A stretch of 10,528 nt of DNA, taken from assembly GCA_023426855.1 (NCBI GenBank), contig JAEZBU010000232.1, forward strand, positions 1 to 10,528, in the 5' to 3' direction. Source of the DNA: Pseudomonadota bacterium (lineage in GTDB: Bacteria; Pseudomonadota; Alphaproteobacteria; Rhizobiales; Hyphomicrobiaceae). Below are positions 1 through 5,894 of this stretch, piece by piece. Positions within the stretch are counted from its first letter, which is position 1. Each line of letters starts with the position of its first letter. The notes under the pieces are model-generated. The model searched no databases. It worked only from the letters and a program-made list of their open reading frames with translations, and was not told the DNA's origin. The translations under genes and the position numbers were made by a program.

Positions 1-206
1 TGTTCGCACTGACATTCACACTGTCCAACGATCAACGCACGGTGCCGGTGGCCATCGCGCTCATCACGGGGGCGAGCGAGTACGAACTGCCGTGGGGCAA
101 TATCATGGCGGCTTCGGTGATCGTGACGGTGCCGTTGATCGCGCTTGTGCTGGTGTTCCAGCGTCGGCTGGTTGCGGGTCTTACGGCCGGCGCGGTGAAG
201 GGATAA
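1..206 (+). CDS. ABC transporter permease, MalG/UgpE-like, C-terminal end (partial)
   Basis: This is the last 67 residues of an inner-membrane permease, read in the frame starting at base 3 and ending at TAA 204-206. The 5' part lies outside the window. The visible piece has a periplasm-type loop, then WGNIMAASVIVTVPLIALVL (residues 31-50), which is a final membrane helix, and the short basic tail FQRRLVAGLTAGAVKG. This ending is characteristic of the second permease (MalG/UgpE type) of carbohydrate ABC importers of the CUT1 family. That permease pairs with another permease and a UgpC-type ATPase. The ATPase gene begins four bases after this stop, so the two are surely co-transcribed. The conserved EAA loop that contacts the ATPase would be upstream and cannot be checked. 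The substrate cannot be deduced from this fragment. Confidence 0.85.
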   Translation, partial: FALTFTLSNDQRTVPVAIALITGASEYELPWGNIMAASVIVTVPLIALVLVFQRRLVAGLTAGAVKG

Positions 207-210
207 TCCG

Positions 211-1269
211 ATGGCACGGGTCCGACTGGAGAATGTGACCAAACGTTTTGGTAAGACGGAGGTCATTGGCAGCATAAATCTCGACATCGCTGACGGTGAG
301 TTTGTCGTCATCGTCGGGCCGTCCGGATGCGGAAAATCGACGCTGCTGCGTCTGATCGCCGGACTGGAGGAAACATCGTCGGGCAGCATTTGGATCGCGG
401 ACGACGAGGTCACGCAGCGGCCGCCAGCGCAACGTGGCGTGTCGATGGTATTCCAGACCTACGCGCTCTATCCCCATATGGATGTGTACCGGAACATATC
501 GTTCGGCCTCAAAATGTCGGGAGCGGGCAGCGATACCGTTGAACAGCGTGTGCGCCGTGCCGCCAAGATGCTGCAGATCACCGACCTGCTGCATCGGAAG
601 CCGCGCGAGCTATCTGGCGGGCAGCGCCAGCGCGTTGCCATTGCGCGTTCTATCGTGCGCGAGCCCAAGGTGTTCCTGTTCGATGAGCCGCTGTCGAACC
701 TCGATGCCGCGCTGAGGGCGCAAACGCGCCTCGAAATCGCGCGGCTGCATGATGAACTGTCGTCGACGATGATTTACGTCACGCACGATCAGCAGGAAGC
801 CATGACGCTGGCTGACCGTATCGTGCTGCTGAACAAGGGGCGCATCGAACAGATCGGTACACCCGGTGATCTGTATCGCCGCCCGGCAACGCGATTTGCG
901 GCCTCGTTCATTGGTTCACCGGCGATGAATATCCTGCCTGCGCGTATCAATGACGGGCAGGCGATACTTGGGACTGGCGAGACATTGGCCGTCGGCACGC
1001 AGCACAGCGGCCCCGCCGACATCGGTGTGCGGCCCGAGAGTATTTTGCTGGCTGGCCCCGATCAACAGGGCGCATTGCGCGCGCGCGTCATTCACATCGA
1101 GGATCTGGGCGAGGCCCGCATCATCCACACTGCGCTCGCGGATGGCAGTCCGTTGGCGGTCCGCTATCCTGCCGATCTTGAGCCGCCGCGGCGGGGCGAT
1201 CAGATCGCGCTACACGCCGATCCGCTTCATCTGTATATCTTCGGCAAAGATGGTGTTCGCATCGCTTAG
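211..1269 (+). CDS. Sugar-type ABC transporter ATP-binding protein (MalK/UgpC family)
   Basis: This is the 352-residue cytoplasmic ATPase that powers a carbohydrate importer. Motifs in order: Walker A GPSGCGKST (36-44), Q-loop Gln82 in VFQTYALYPHM, signature LSGGQRQRV (134-142), Walker B VFLFDEP (154-160), D-loop SNLD, and switch His192 in YVTHDQQEAMTLADR. Residues from about 240 to the end form the regulatory OB/TOBE extension typical of MalK/UgpC proteins, with the usual GVRPESILL stretch near 272-280. The length is normal for the family. The ATG at 211 is supported by AAGGGA (198-203), which overlaps the end of the permease gene. No nucleotide-binding residue is missing. UgpC, MsmK and ThuK-like ATPases cannot be told apart without the binding protein. 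An aldonic or aldaric acid substrate is possible given the nearby kdgD gene, but that is inference only. The gene faces the MFS gene convergently, with 33 bases between them. Confidence 0.93.
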   Translation: MARVRLENVTKRFGKTEVIGSINLDIADGEFVVIVGPSGCGKSTLLRLIAGLEETSSGSIWIADDEVTQRPPAQRGVSMVFQTYALYPHMDVYRNISFGLKMSGAGSDTVEQRVRRAAKMLQITDLLHRKPRELSGGQRQRVAIARSIVREPKVFLFDEPLSNLDAALRAQTRLEIARLHDELSSTMIYVTHDQQEAMTLADRIVLLNKGRIEQIGTPGDLYRRPATRFAASFIGSPAMNILPARINDGQAILGTGETLAVGTQHSGPADIGVRPESILLAGPDQQGALRARVIHIEDLGEARIIHTALADGSPLAVRYPADLEPPRRGDQIALHADPLHLYIFGKDGVRIA

Positions 1270-1302
1270 CGGTTGAAGCCGGTGGACCAATTGGTGGTAG
1301 GG

Positions 1303-2505
1303 CTATGTTTTGTCGCCTGACCCGCGATCTCTCACCAGGCGACGCATGGCGATGAGGCCAAAGATTGGTCCCGGCACGAGAAGCAAGAATAGATATTGTG
1401 CGCCGATGAACGGCAGCAAACCATTCAGCAACTGAATGGAGACGATCGTAATCGCGAAGCCCAGGCAATTGACGATCGTCAGGGCGGAGCCAACGAGGTG
1501 GCTGGGTGCATAGCGCGCATTGAGGGCAGAAAACTGTGGCGAGTCGCCGACGACAACGATGCCCCAGAAGATCATAAAAGCGAGCATTGCGGACTGAGGC
1601 AGCAAGAATGCCAGAGGCGAAAGCACACAGCACAATCCTGAGGCTGAAAGCTGGAAAAATGCGACGTTTGCGCTGCCACGGCGAAGCGACAGAAGCCCAC
1701 CGACAACAGATCCAATCGCGCCCGCGCCAATAATGAAAAACGCCCAGAGCGAAGTGCTCGATGTGCCAACTTGCGCATTTGATGCAGCAAGGAATACCGG
1801 AACAAAAGCCCAAAAGGCATATAGCTCCCACATATGCCCAAAGTAACCGAACGAAGACGCGCGAAAATCCGGAGACTTGAACACACCGGCAATGGCCGCA
1901 GGATTGAACTTTGCGCCAGTACGCAGGAACGGGCCATCCGGAACGCACCAGTGCAAGAGCATGCCGCCGCAAGCCGCAATCACGGAGACAGACAGTAGAA
2001 CGCCTTCCCACGGGAGCTCTTGGCCAAGCCCCCGGATCAGATGTGGCAGGGCTGTGCCAAGTACGAGAGCGCCGACAAGAAATCCCAAAGCCTTGCCGAG
2101 ATCACGGTCGAACCAGCCGGCGGCGATTTTCATTCCGATCGGATAGATGCCGGCGAGGAAAAATCCGGTCAGAAAACGCAACAGCAGCAACGGCCAGAGG
2201 ATGGCTCCGACGATAAAGGCACCCGCGTTGAATGCGGCGCCCAGTATCGCGCAGGCCAGAAAAATGCGGCGCGGAGAATAGCGATCCGCAATCGCGAAGA
2301 AGGCAAAAACCAGCGTCCCAGCAATAAATCCGAGTTGCACCGCGGTGGTCATGTCACTGAGCGCTTCAGCCGGCAATCCGCCTTGAGACTGAAGATCCGC
2401 CATGACCGCATTTCCGGCGAACCAGAGCGACGTGCCGGCGAACTGGGCAAGAACAATGACTGGCAAAATGTGCCGAGGCACGTCTTTCACCGCGGTCTTT
2501 TGCAT
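1303..2505 (-). CDS. Major facilitator superfamily (MFS) transporter
   Basis: This 400-residue inner-membrane protein consists almost entirely of hydrophobic segments, consistent with the twelve-helix MFS fold. Examples are ILPVIVLAQFAGTSLWFAG (13-31), the segment around 55-72, and LFLLLVPGPIFGLIAM near the end. The loop between helices 2 and 3 reads ADRYSPRRIF (73-82), a recognisable form of MFS motif A (normally G-x-L-a-D-r-x-G-r-r). The C-terminus is short, basic and cytoplasmic. I chose the ATG at 2505. The open frame extends to a TTG at 2565, but those 20 extra residues are polar and precede a natural MFS N-terminus. An AAGAG sits about ten bases before the chosen ATG. The substrate is unknown; family resemblance alone does not decide between sugar acids, cyanate-like anions or drugs. 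It ends convergently with the ABC ATPase gene, and the cupin gene lies 308 bases upstream on the same strand. Confidence 0.88.
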   Translation of the reverse strand: MQKTAVKDVPRHILPVIVLAQFAGTSLWFAGNAVMADLQSQGGLPAEALSDMTTAVQLGFIAGTLVFAFFAIADRYSPRRIFLACAILGAAFNAGAFIVGAILWPLLLLRFLTGFFLAGIYPIGMKIAAGWFDRDLGKALGFLVGALVLGTALPHLIRGLGQELPWEGVLLSVSVIAACGGMLLHWCVPDGPFLRTGAKFNPAAIAGVFKSPDFRASSFGYFGHMWELYAFWAFVPVFLAASNAQVGTSSTSLWAFFIIGAGAIGSVVGGLLSLRRGSANVAFFQLSASGLCCVLSPLAFLLPQSAMLAFMIFWGIVVVGDSPQFSALNARYAPSHLVGSALTIVNCLGFAITIVSIQLLNGLLPFIGAQYLFLLLVPGPIFGLIAMRRLVRDRGSGDKT

Positions 2506-2813
2506 GGTCCATGCACTCTTGGAGCGAACTGAATAGACTTGGACTAAGTCGCTATCGCCATGCAACGGAAAGATGCGCTTGCTTGCGGTGGTCGGTCAGG
2601 CCAGCCTGCGCGCCCTCTTGCAATGAACGCGCGCGGCGGTTGGGTTGGCAGGTCCGCGCATTGAGAAATGCAATGCTGCGCGGAAAGTGGTGTGGCCGGT
2701 TATCCAGCAGCAGTCAGCCGATTGCTGCCGGACATTGATTGTGATGGTAAAAGACGCCGCGTCTGGATTGCTATCGTTGGTAGGAAGCAACCCGTAGAGG
2801 CGTCCTGAAACGA
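2506..2813. other. Intergenic region between the cupin and MFS genes
   Basis: This stretch of 308 bases has no gene I can support. The frames that stay open here, including a 64-codon one on the minus strand (2596-2790), give low-complexity Arg/Ala/Cys-rich peptides with no recognisable motif. It should contain the MFS promoter on the minus strand. Candidate boxes such as a TTGCAT-like element near 2560-2565 lack a good -10 partner at the right distance, so I do not call a promoter. No strong terminator was seen for the cupin gene. The gap is long enough that the cupin and MFS genes may be separate transcription units. Confidence 0.4.
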
Positions 2814-3491
2814 CTACCGCGTGCGAGAGGCAAAGTTCACGATATGCAGCGGGCTATCGCCGATGTTGCGGAAGTGGTGGGGCACGCCGGCGGGGATCCA
2901 GAGACAGCTCGATGTATCGAGCGCGTATTCCCACTCGTAATCGGTACCTGCCAACATGACGTGCGCCACGGCAAAGCCAGCCGAAATCGTGTAAATATTC
3001 TCCACGTCGGATTGGGTTTTCTGCTTGGTGACCCCATCTTCGGCCACGATGGCTTTTGTGCATGAAAGCCGGCTGAGCAAACGCGTCTGATCCTGGGGTA
3101 GACAGTCGCCGGGCTGTGCAACGTAGTCGCTTTGGAGCGGACAGTTCCCGATTTCCACGCCGATCAGGATGTGATCCAGCACGTCCTTGCCGGGGTTGAC
3201 GACATGGTGCTCGATGCCTGACGGGATTGCGACGGCGCTGCCCGGCCCGACGTCAACGTACGTGTCGCCGAGAAGAACTTTTCCCCTGCCGCGGCGGAAA
3301 TATATGATCTCCTCCGAGTGGCCTTCCGCGTGGATCGGAGATTTTCCTGAGGGGAAATACGTCGACCGCTCGACCGCGAGAATATTGCTGTCGACCAGAT
3401 CCTTCTGGGAAAAGACGACGCTGCACAAACGGTGATTTTCGTTCCGCTCGGGGGATGCTGACAGTGATGCCAGCCGCATAAGAGTACCCAT
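2814..3491 (-). CDS. Two-domain cupin (bicupin) protein of unknown function
   Basis: This is a predicted soluble protein of 225 residues with two cupin beta-barrels. In the first barrel, motif 1 is SPIHAEGHSEEIIYFRRGRG (51-70), giving His54, His58 and Glu60/Glu61. Motif 2 is IPSGIEHHVVN (89-99), giving His95/His96. This is a complete metal-binding set. In the second barrel, motif 2 is clear (IPAGVPHHFRN, 199-209), but the His-x-His-x-Glu part of motif 1 is missing; the equivalent stretch AHVMLAGTDYEWEYALD has no such pattern. The second site is therefore probably metal-free. I prefer ATG 3491 because AAGGGCAGGA lies directly before it. The frame opens at ATG 3542, but those 17 extra residues are AT-rich, lack a ribosome site and would overlap an operator-like repeat. 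The reaction is not recognisable: an oxygenase, isomerase, decarboxylase or sensor cupin are all possible. The MFS gene lies downstream on the same strand. Confidence 0.78.
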   Translation of the reverse strand: MGTLMRLASLSASPERNENHRLCSVVFSQKDLVDSNILAVERSTYFPSGKSPIHAEGHSEEIIYFRRGRGKVLLGDTYVDVGPGSAVAIPSGIEHHVVNPGKDVLDHILIGVEIGNCPLQSDYVAQPGDCLPQDQTRLLSRLSCTKAIVAEDGVTKQKTQSDVENIYTISAGFAVAHVMLAGTDYEWEYALDTSSCLWIPAGVPHHFRNIGDSPLHIVNFASRTR

Positions 3492-3530
3492 TCCTGCCCT
3501 TAAGTTTGCTTTTGAAAGGAAGTTCACTGT

Positions 3531-3549
3531 GTTCCGGAACATCCGGAAC
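3531..3549. promoter_or_regulatory. Operator-like inverted repeat upstream of the cupin gene
   Basis: GTTCCGGA and TCCGGAAC form a perfect 8-bp inverted repeat around a 3-bp spacer. The left arm also sits in a perfect 12-bp palindrome, TGTTCCGGAACA (3530-3541), and a partial third copy, CATTCCGG, occurs at 3573-3580. The site ends 40 bases before the preferred cupin start at 3491, where a repressor or activator site would be expected. The regulator family cannot be named, and none is encoded in the window. Confidence 0.45.
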
Positions 3550-3898
3550 GACGTTCAGGCACGACCGTGAAGCATTCCGGGTTGAAGTCAAGGCTCAAGC
3601 GACGGCATCGCCGCGTCGATGCGACATGTCGTATGCGTGTGCAATGGCCGTCGCTTTGCAACCGAGGCAAAACCAGACGTACCATGCCGCCGCCGACCAA
3701 GCCTGAGCAGCGACCGTTCGAGGCGTGAAGACGGGCGATGCTGCCTTCGCGAAGCAGCCTGCCTGTCGACCCCGATATCAAGTGCAACACTGCGGCGGCC
3801 TTGGGCCGTGGGTTTGCTACCGTCCGGCTGGTTGCCGTGTCGGCGGCTAGAGTCCTTCCGATTGAGATGGAAACGGAGACGTCAACCGAGCCACAGTT

Positions 3899-3988
3899 GT
3901 CATCCCGGTGCTTGTCACCGGGATCCACCCAACTGCACGTGTCGATGTCAGCGGAGAGATGGATCCCGGGCACAAGGCCCGGGATGAC
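3899..3988. repeat. Paired palindromic repeat (dispersed intergenic repeat type)
   Basis: Two 29-base arms (3899-3927 and 3960-3988) are inverted copies of each other, matching at 25 of 29 positions across a 32-base centre. Each arm is itself a hairpin. The left one has stem CCCGGTG/CACCGGG with loop CTTGT. The right one has stem CCCGGGC/GCCCGGG with loop ACAAG. The four mismatches between arms are paired changes that keep both small stems perfect, and the two loops are exactly complementary. The outer ends read GTCATCCC...GGGATGAC. I recall elements with this core as scattered between genes in Bradyrhizobium relatives; that is recollection, not a search. It contains no coding sequence. It could act as a bidirectional RNA hairpin or simply be a REP/MITE-like element. 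Confidence 0.85.
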
Positions 3989-4029
3989 TAGGAAGCGACA
4001 ACATTCGACCTAAATCGGAAATGCCCTAA

Positions 4030-4200
4030 AACACGGGCAAAGCGACAGTCACGTCAACGCTGAGCGCGGTGAAACTGCCAATCCTGTTCGTGACGGACTA
4101 CGCGGAAAACGCTGGGATCCGCTCGAAACTCGTCGGCACCAACATGGCGATGGTCATGCAGCCGTTTGCGTTCGAGGGGCTCGGGGCAAAGATCCTCTGA
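4030..4200 (+). pseudogene. Response-regulator receiver domain, C-terminal remnant
   Basis: Between a stop (TAA 4027-4029) and TGA 4198-4200, the plus strand reads a peptide that contains KLPILFVTDYAENAG and, further on, MVMQPFAFEGLGAKIL. This matches the last third of a CheY-like receiver domain of the kind found at the end of hybrid histidine kinases or as stand-alone regulators. There the strand-4 segment is typically 'PVLFVTGYAENA' and the strand-5 segment is 'TKPF' followed by a final helix. The phospho-acceptor half, with the Asp pocket, is absent. The near-invariant Lys of the KPF motif is replaced by Gln (MQPF). There is no plausible start codon and ribosome site, and a stop cuts the frame just upstream. 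I therefore read it as a decayed gene end rather than a functional protein. A frameshifted longer remnant further upstream was not seen. Confidence 0.72.
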
Positions 4201-4326
4201 AATACTGGATTCAGCGAGGTATGACGCCAATGCGGCGAGTAATCGCGCATGCGCGAGATGCGCGCAGCAGATGCCGCGCTGTGATGGCGGTAACTCAGTG
4301 GAAACTGGATGCGAGGTTGGGACCAC

Positions 4327-4342
4327 CGCCGCGTTTGCGGCG
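4327..4342 (-). terminator. Weak hairpin downstream of the aldehyde dehydrogenase
   Basis: CGCCGC and GCGGCG form a perfect 6-bp stem with a GTTT loop, 21 bases past the end of the aldehyde dehydrogenase gene. There is no T-run on the minus strand after it, so it is at best part of a transcript 3' end and not a classical intrinsic terminator. Confidence 0.25.
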
Positions 4343-4363
4343 ATGGCCTGTGTTGATGGGTGC

Positions 4364-5812
4364 TCAGCCGGCAGCGGTATAAGAGGTCTTTACCGTGGTG
4401 TAGAACTCGGCCGCGTAACGGCCCTGTTCGCGTGCGCCGTAGCTCGAACCCTTACGACCGCCGAACGGCACGTGATAATCGACACCCGCGGTTGGTGCGT
4501 TGACCATCACCATGCCCGCTTCGGAGTTACGCTTGAAGTGGGTCGCGTACTTGAGGCTGGTGGTGACGATACCGGACGACAGGCCGAATGACGTGTCGTT
4601 GGCGATAGCCAGTGCTTCGTCATAAGTCTTGACCGGAATGACCGATGCGACCGGACCGAAGATTTCCTCGCGCGAGATGCGCATGGAATTGTTGGCTTCG
4701 GTGAACAGCGCAGGCTGCAGGTAGAAGCCTGGCGTGGCGCGGTTCAGGCGTTCGCCGCCCCAATGCAGCTTGGCGCCGTCCTTGCGGCCAACATCGATGT
4801 AGGAGATGTCCTGTTCGAGCTGCTTCTCGTCGACCACCGGGCCGATGTGCGTGCCCTTGGAGAGCGCGTCATCGACAACGAGAGACTTGAGCCGCTCGGT
4901 TACGGCGTCGACGAACGCATTGTGGATCTTCTCCTGCACGATCAGGCGCGAAGACGCCGTGCAGCGCTGGCCGGTCGAGAAGAATGCGCCGTTAACCGCG
5001 CATTCGACTGCGACGGAGAGATCGGCGTCGTCCAGCACGACGAGCGGATTTTTGCCGCCCATTTCGAGTTGGAACTTCTTCATCGGGTCGCTGGCGATCG
5101 CGGCTGTCGCCACCTTGCGGCCGGTCTCGACCGATCCGGTGAAAGTCACAGCATCGACGTCTGGGCTTTCCAGGATCGCCTGGCCAACCACAGAGCCGCG
5201 GCCCATCACCAGGTTGAACACGCCCGACGGCAGGCCAGCGCGTGCAATGATTTCCGCCAGTGCATGGGCGCAGCCCGGGACCAGATCGGCCGGCTTGAAC
5301 ACGACGGTATTGCCATAGGCCAGCGCCGGCGCGATTTTCCAGGCCGGAATCGCAATCGGGAAGTTCCACGGCGCGATGATGCCGACAACGCCGACCGGCT
5401 CGCGGGTGATCTCGACATCGAGGCCCGGACGCACCGAGCCGATCTTTTCACCGGCAAGGCGTACGGTCTCGGCCGCGAAGAACAGGAAGATCTGGCCGGC
5501 GCGAGTCGCTTCACCGATACCCTCGGCCAGGATCTTGCCTTCTTCGCGCGACAACAGAGTGCCGAGCTCTTCGCGGCGGGCGAGGATTTCGTCGCCGATC
5601 GCCTTCAGCGCGTCGTGGCGCGCCTGCAGCGATGAGCGGGCCCATGCTGGCGCGGCTGCCTTCGCGGCAGCAATCGCCCGCTCGGTGTCCGCGCGCGAAC
5701 TCTGCGTGTAGAGGCCCACGACATCATCGGTGTTCGACGGGTTGACGTTGCGGGTCGTGGCGCTGCCGCCGACCCAGTCTCCGGCGATGAAATTCTTCTT
5801 GGCTTCACTCAT
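4364..5812 (-). CDS. Aldehyde dehydrogenase, probable alpha-ketoglutarate semialdehyde dehydrogenase
   Basis: This 482-residue cytoplasmic NAD(P)-dependent aldehyde dehydrogenase probably oxidises 2,5-dioxopentanoate (alpha-ketoglutarate semialdehyde) to 2-oxoglutarate. The superfamily landmarks are all present: APWNFPIAIPAWK (147-159) with Asn150, Lys173 in VFKPAD, the FTGSVETGRKV nucleotide-binding turn (224-234), general base Glu250 in LEMGGKNP, nucleophile Cys284 in FFSTGQRCTASSRL, and EIFGPV (383-388). The length is typical. ATG 5812 is chosen because GGGAGA lies five bases upstream; the frame extends to 5863 but without a ribosome site. The substrate call rests mainly on context: kdgD is 82 bases upstream on the same strand, and its product is exactly this semialdehyde. 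Succinate-semialdehyde or other aldehydes cannot be excluded from sequence alone. A hairpin (5835-5856) lies in the gap. Confidence 0.88.
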   Translation of the reverse strand: MSEAKKNFIAGDWVGGSATTRNVNPSNTDDVVGLYTQSSRADTERAIAAAKAAAPAWARSSLQARHDALKAIGDEILARREELGTLLSREEGKILAEGIGEATRAGQIFLFFAAETVRLAGEKIGSVRPGLDVEITREPVGVVGIIAPWNFPIAIPAWKIAPALAYGNTVVFKPADLVPGCAHALAEIIARAGLPSGVFNLVMGRGSVVGQAILESPDVDAVTFTGSVETGRKVATAAIASDPMKKFQLEMGGKNPLVVLDDADLSVAVECAVNGAFFSTGQRCTASSRLIVQEKIHNAFVDAVTERLKSLVVDDALSKGTHIGPVVDEKQLEQDISYIDVGRKDGAKLHWGGERLNRATPGFYLQPALFTEANNSMRISREEIFGPVASVIPVKTYDEALAIANDTSFGLSSGIVTTSLKYATHFKRNSEAGMVMVNAPTAGVDYHVPFGGRKGSSYGAREQGRYAAEFYTTVKTSYTAAG

Positions 5813-5834
5813 GGTTCTCTCCCTGTACGTTTCT

Positions 5835-5856
5835 GCAGGCACAATCATGCGCCTGC
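5835..5856 (-). promoter_or_regulatory. Hairpin in the kdgD-aldehyde dehydrogenase gap
   Basis: On the minus strand GCAGGCGCA and TGTGCCTGC pair as a 9-bp stem (one G-T wobble) closed by TGAT. One further A-T pair is possible at the ends. It sits 22-43 bases before the aldehyde dehydrogenase ATG and just ahead of its ribosome site. It lacks a T-run, so a terminator is unlikely. It could be an RNA processing or stability element that sets the ratio of the two enzymes, or a DNA-binding site. Confidence 0.4.
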
Positions 5857-5894
5857 ATCTCACTTGAACATAATTGCGATGGTCAGTTGGCCGC

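Larger units (their letters stand above)
3492..4363. other. Gene-poor stretch between the cupin and aldehyde dehydrogenase genes
   Basis: No intact gene is supported in these 872 bases. From left to right it holds the cupin upstream region with its inverted repeat, about 350 bases (3550-3898) with no recognisable content, the paired palindrome at 3899-3988, the receiver-domain remnant at 4030-4200, and a tail with two small palindromes (4243-4256 and 4327-4342). The longest open frames, including 149 codons on the minus strand at 3524-3973, run through the palindrome and give Arg/Ser/Ala-rich peptides without family features. The arrangement looks like an eroded segment rather than a compact promoter region. 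Confidence 0.6.

Noticed and set aside
1286..1295. ACCAATTGGT palindrome between the convergent ABC and MFS genes, as a bidirectional terminator
   Set aside because: It has no loop and no T-run on either side, so it would not form a terminator hairpin.
1121..2011. A 296-codon open frame on the minus strand
   Set aside because: It overlaps the MFS gene in another frame and its peptide is Arg/Cys/Trp-rich without family features; the MFS frame has the expected helices and motif A.
3524..3973. A 149-codon open frame on the minus strand in the gene-poor stretch
   Set aside because: It begins inside the paired palindrome, has no ribosome site and no recognisable motif, and its residue composition is that of non-coding GC-rich DNA.
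3899..3988. CRISPR or insertion-sequence end as an explanation of the paired repeat
   Set aside because: There are only two arms, in inverted orientation, with no regular spacers, no transposase frame and no visible target-site duplication.
4243..4256. Perfect 14-bp palindrome TCGCGCATGCGCGA
   Set aside because: It lies between the receiver remnant and the aldehyde dehydrogenase end, with no promoter nearby and no second copy in the window; such GC-alternating palindromes arise often by chance here.
4763..5635. A 290-codon open frame on the plus strand
   Set aside because: It is antisense to the aldehyde dehydrogenase, whose catalytic motifs are all intact. Long antisense frames are common in GC-rich genes, and the peptide (Asp/Arg/His-rich) resembles no family.
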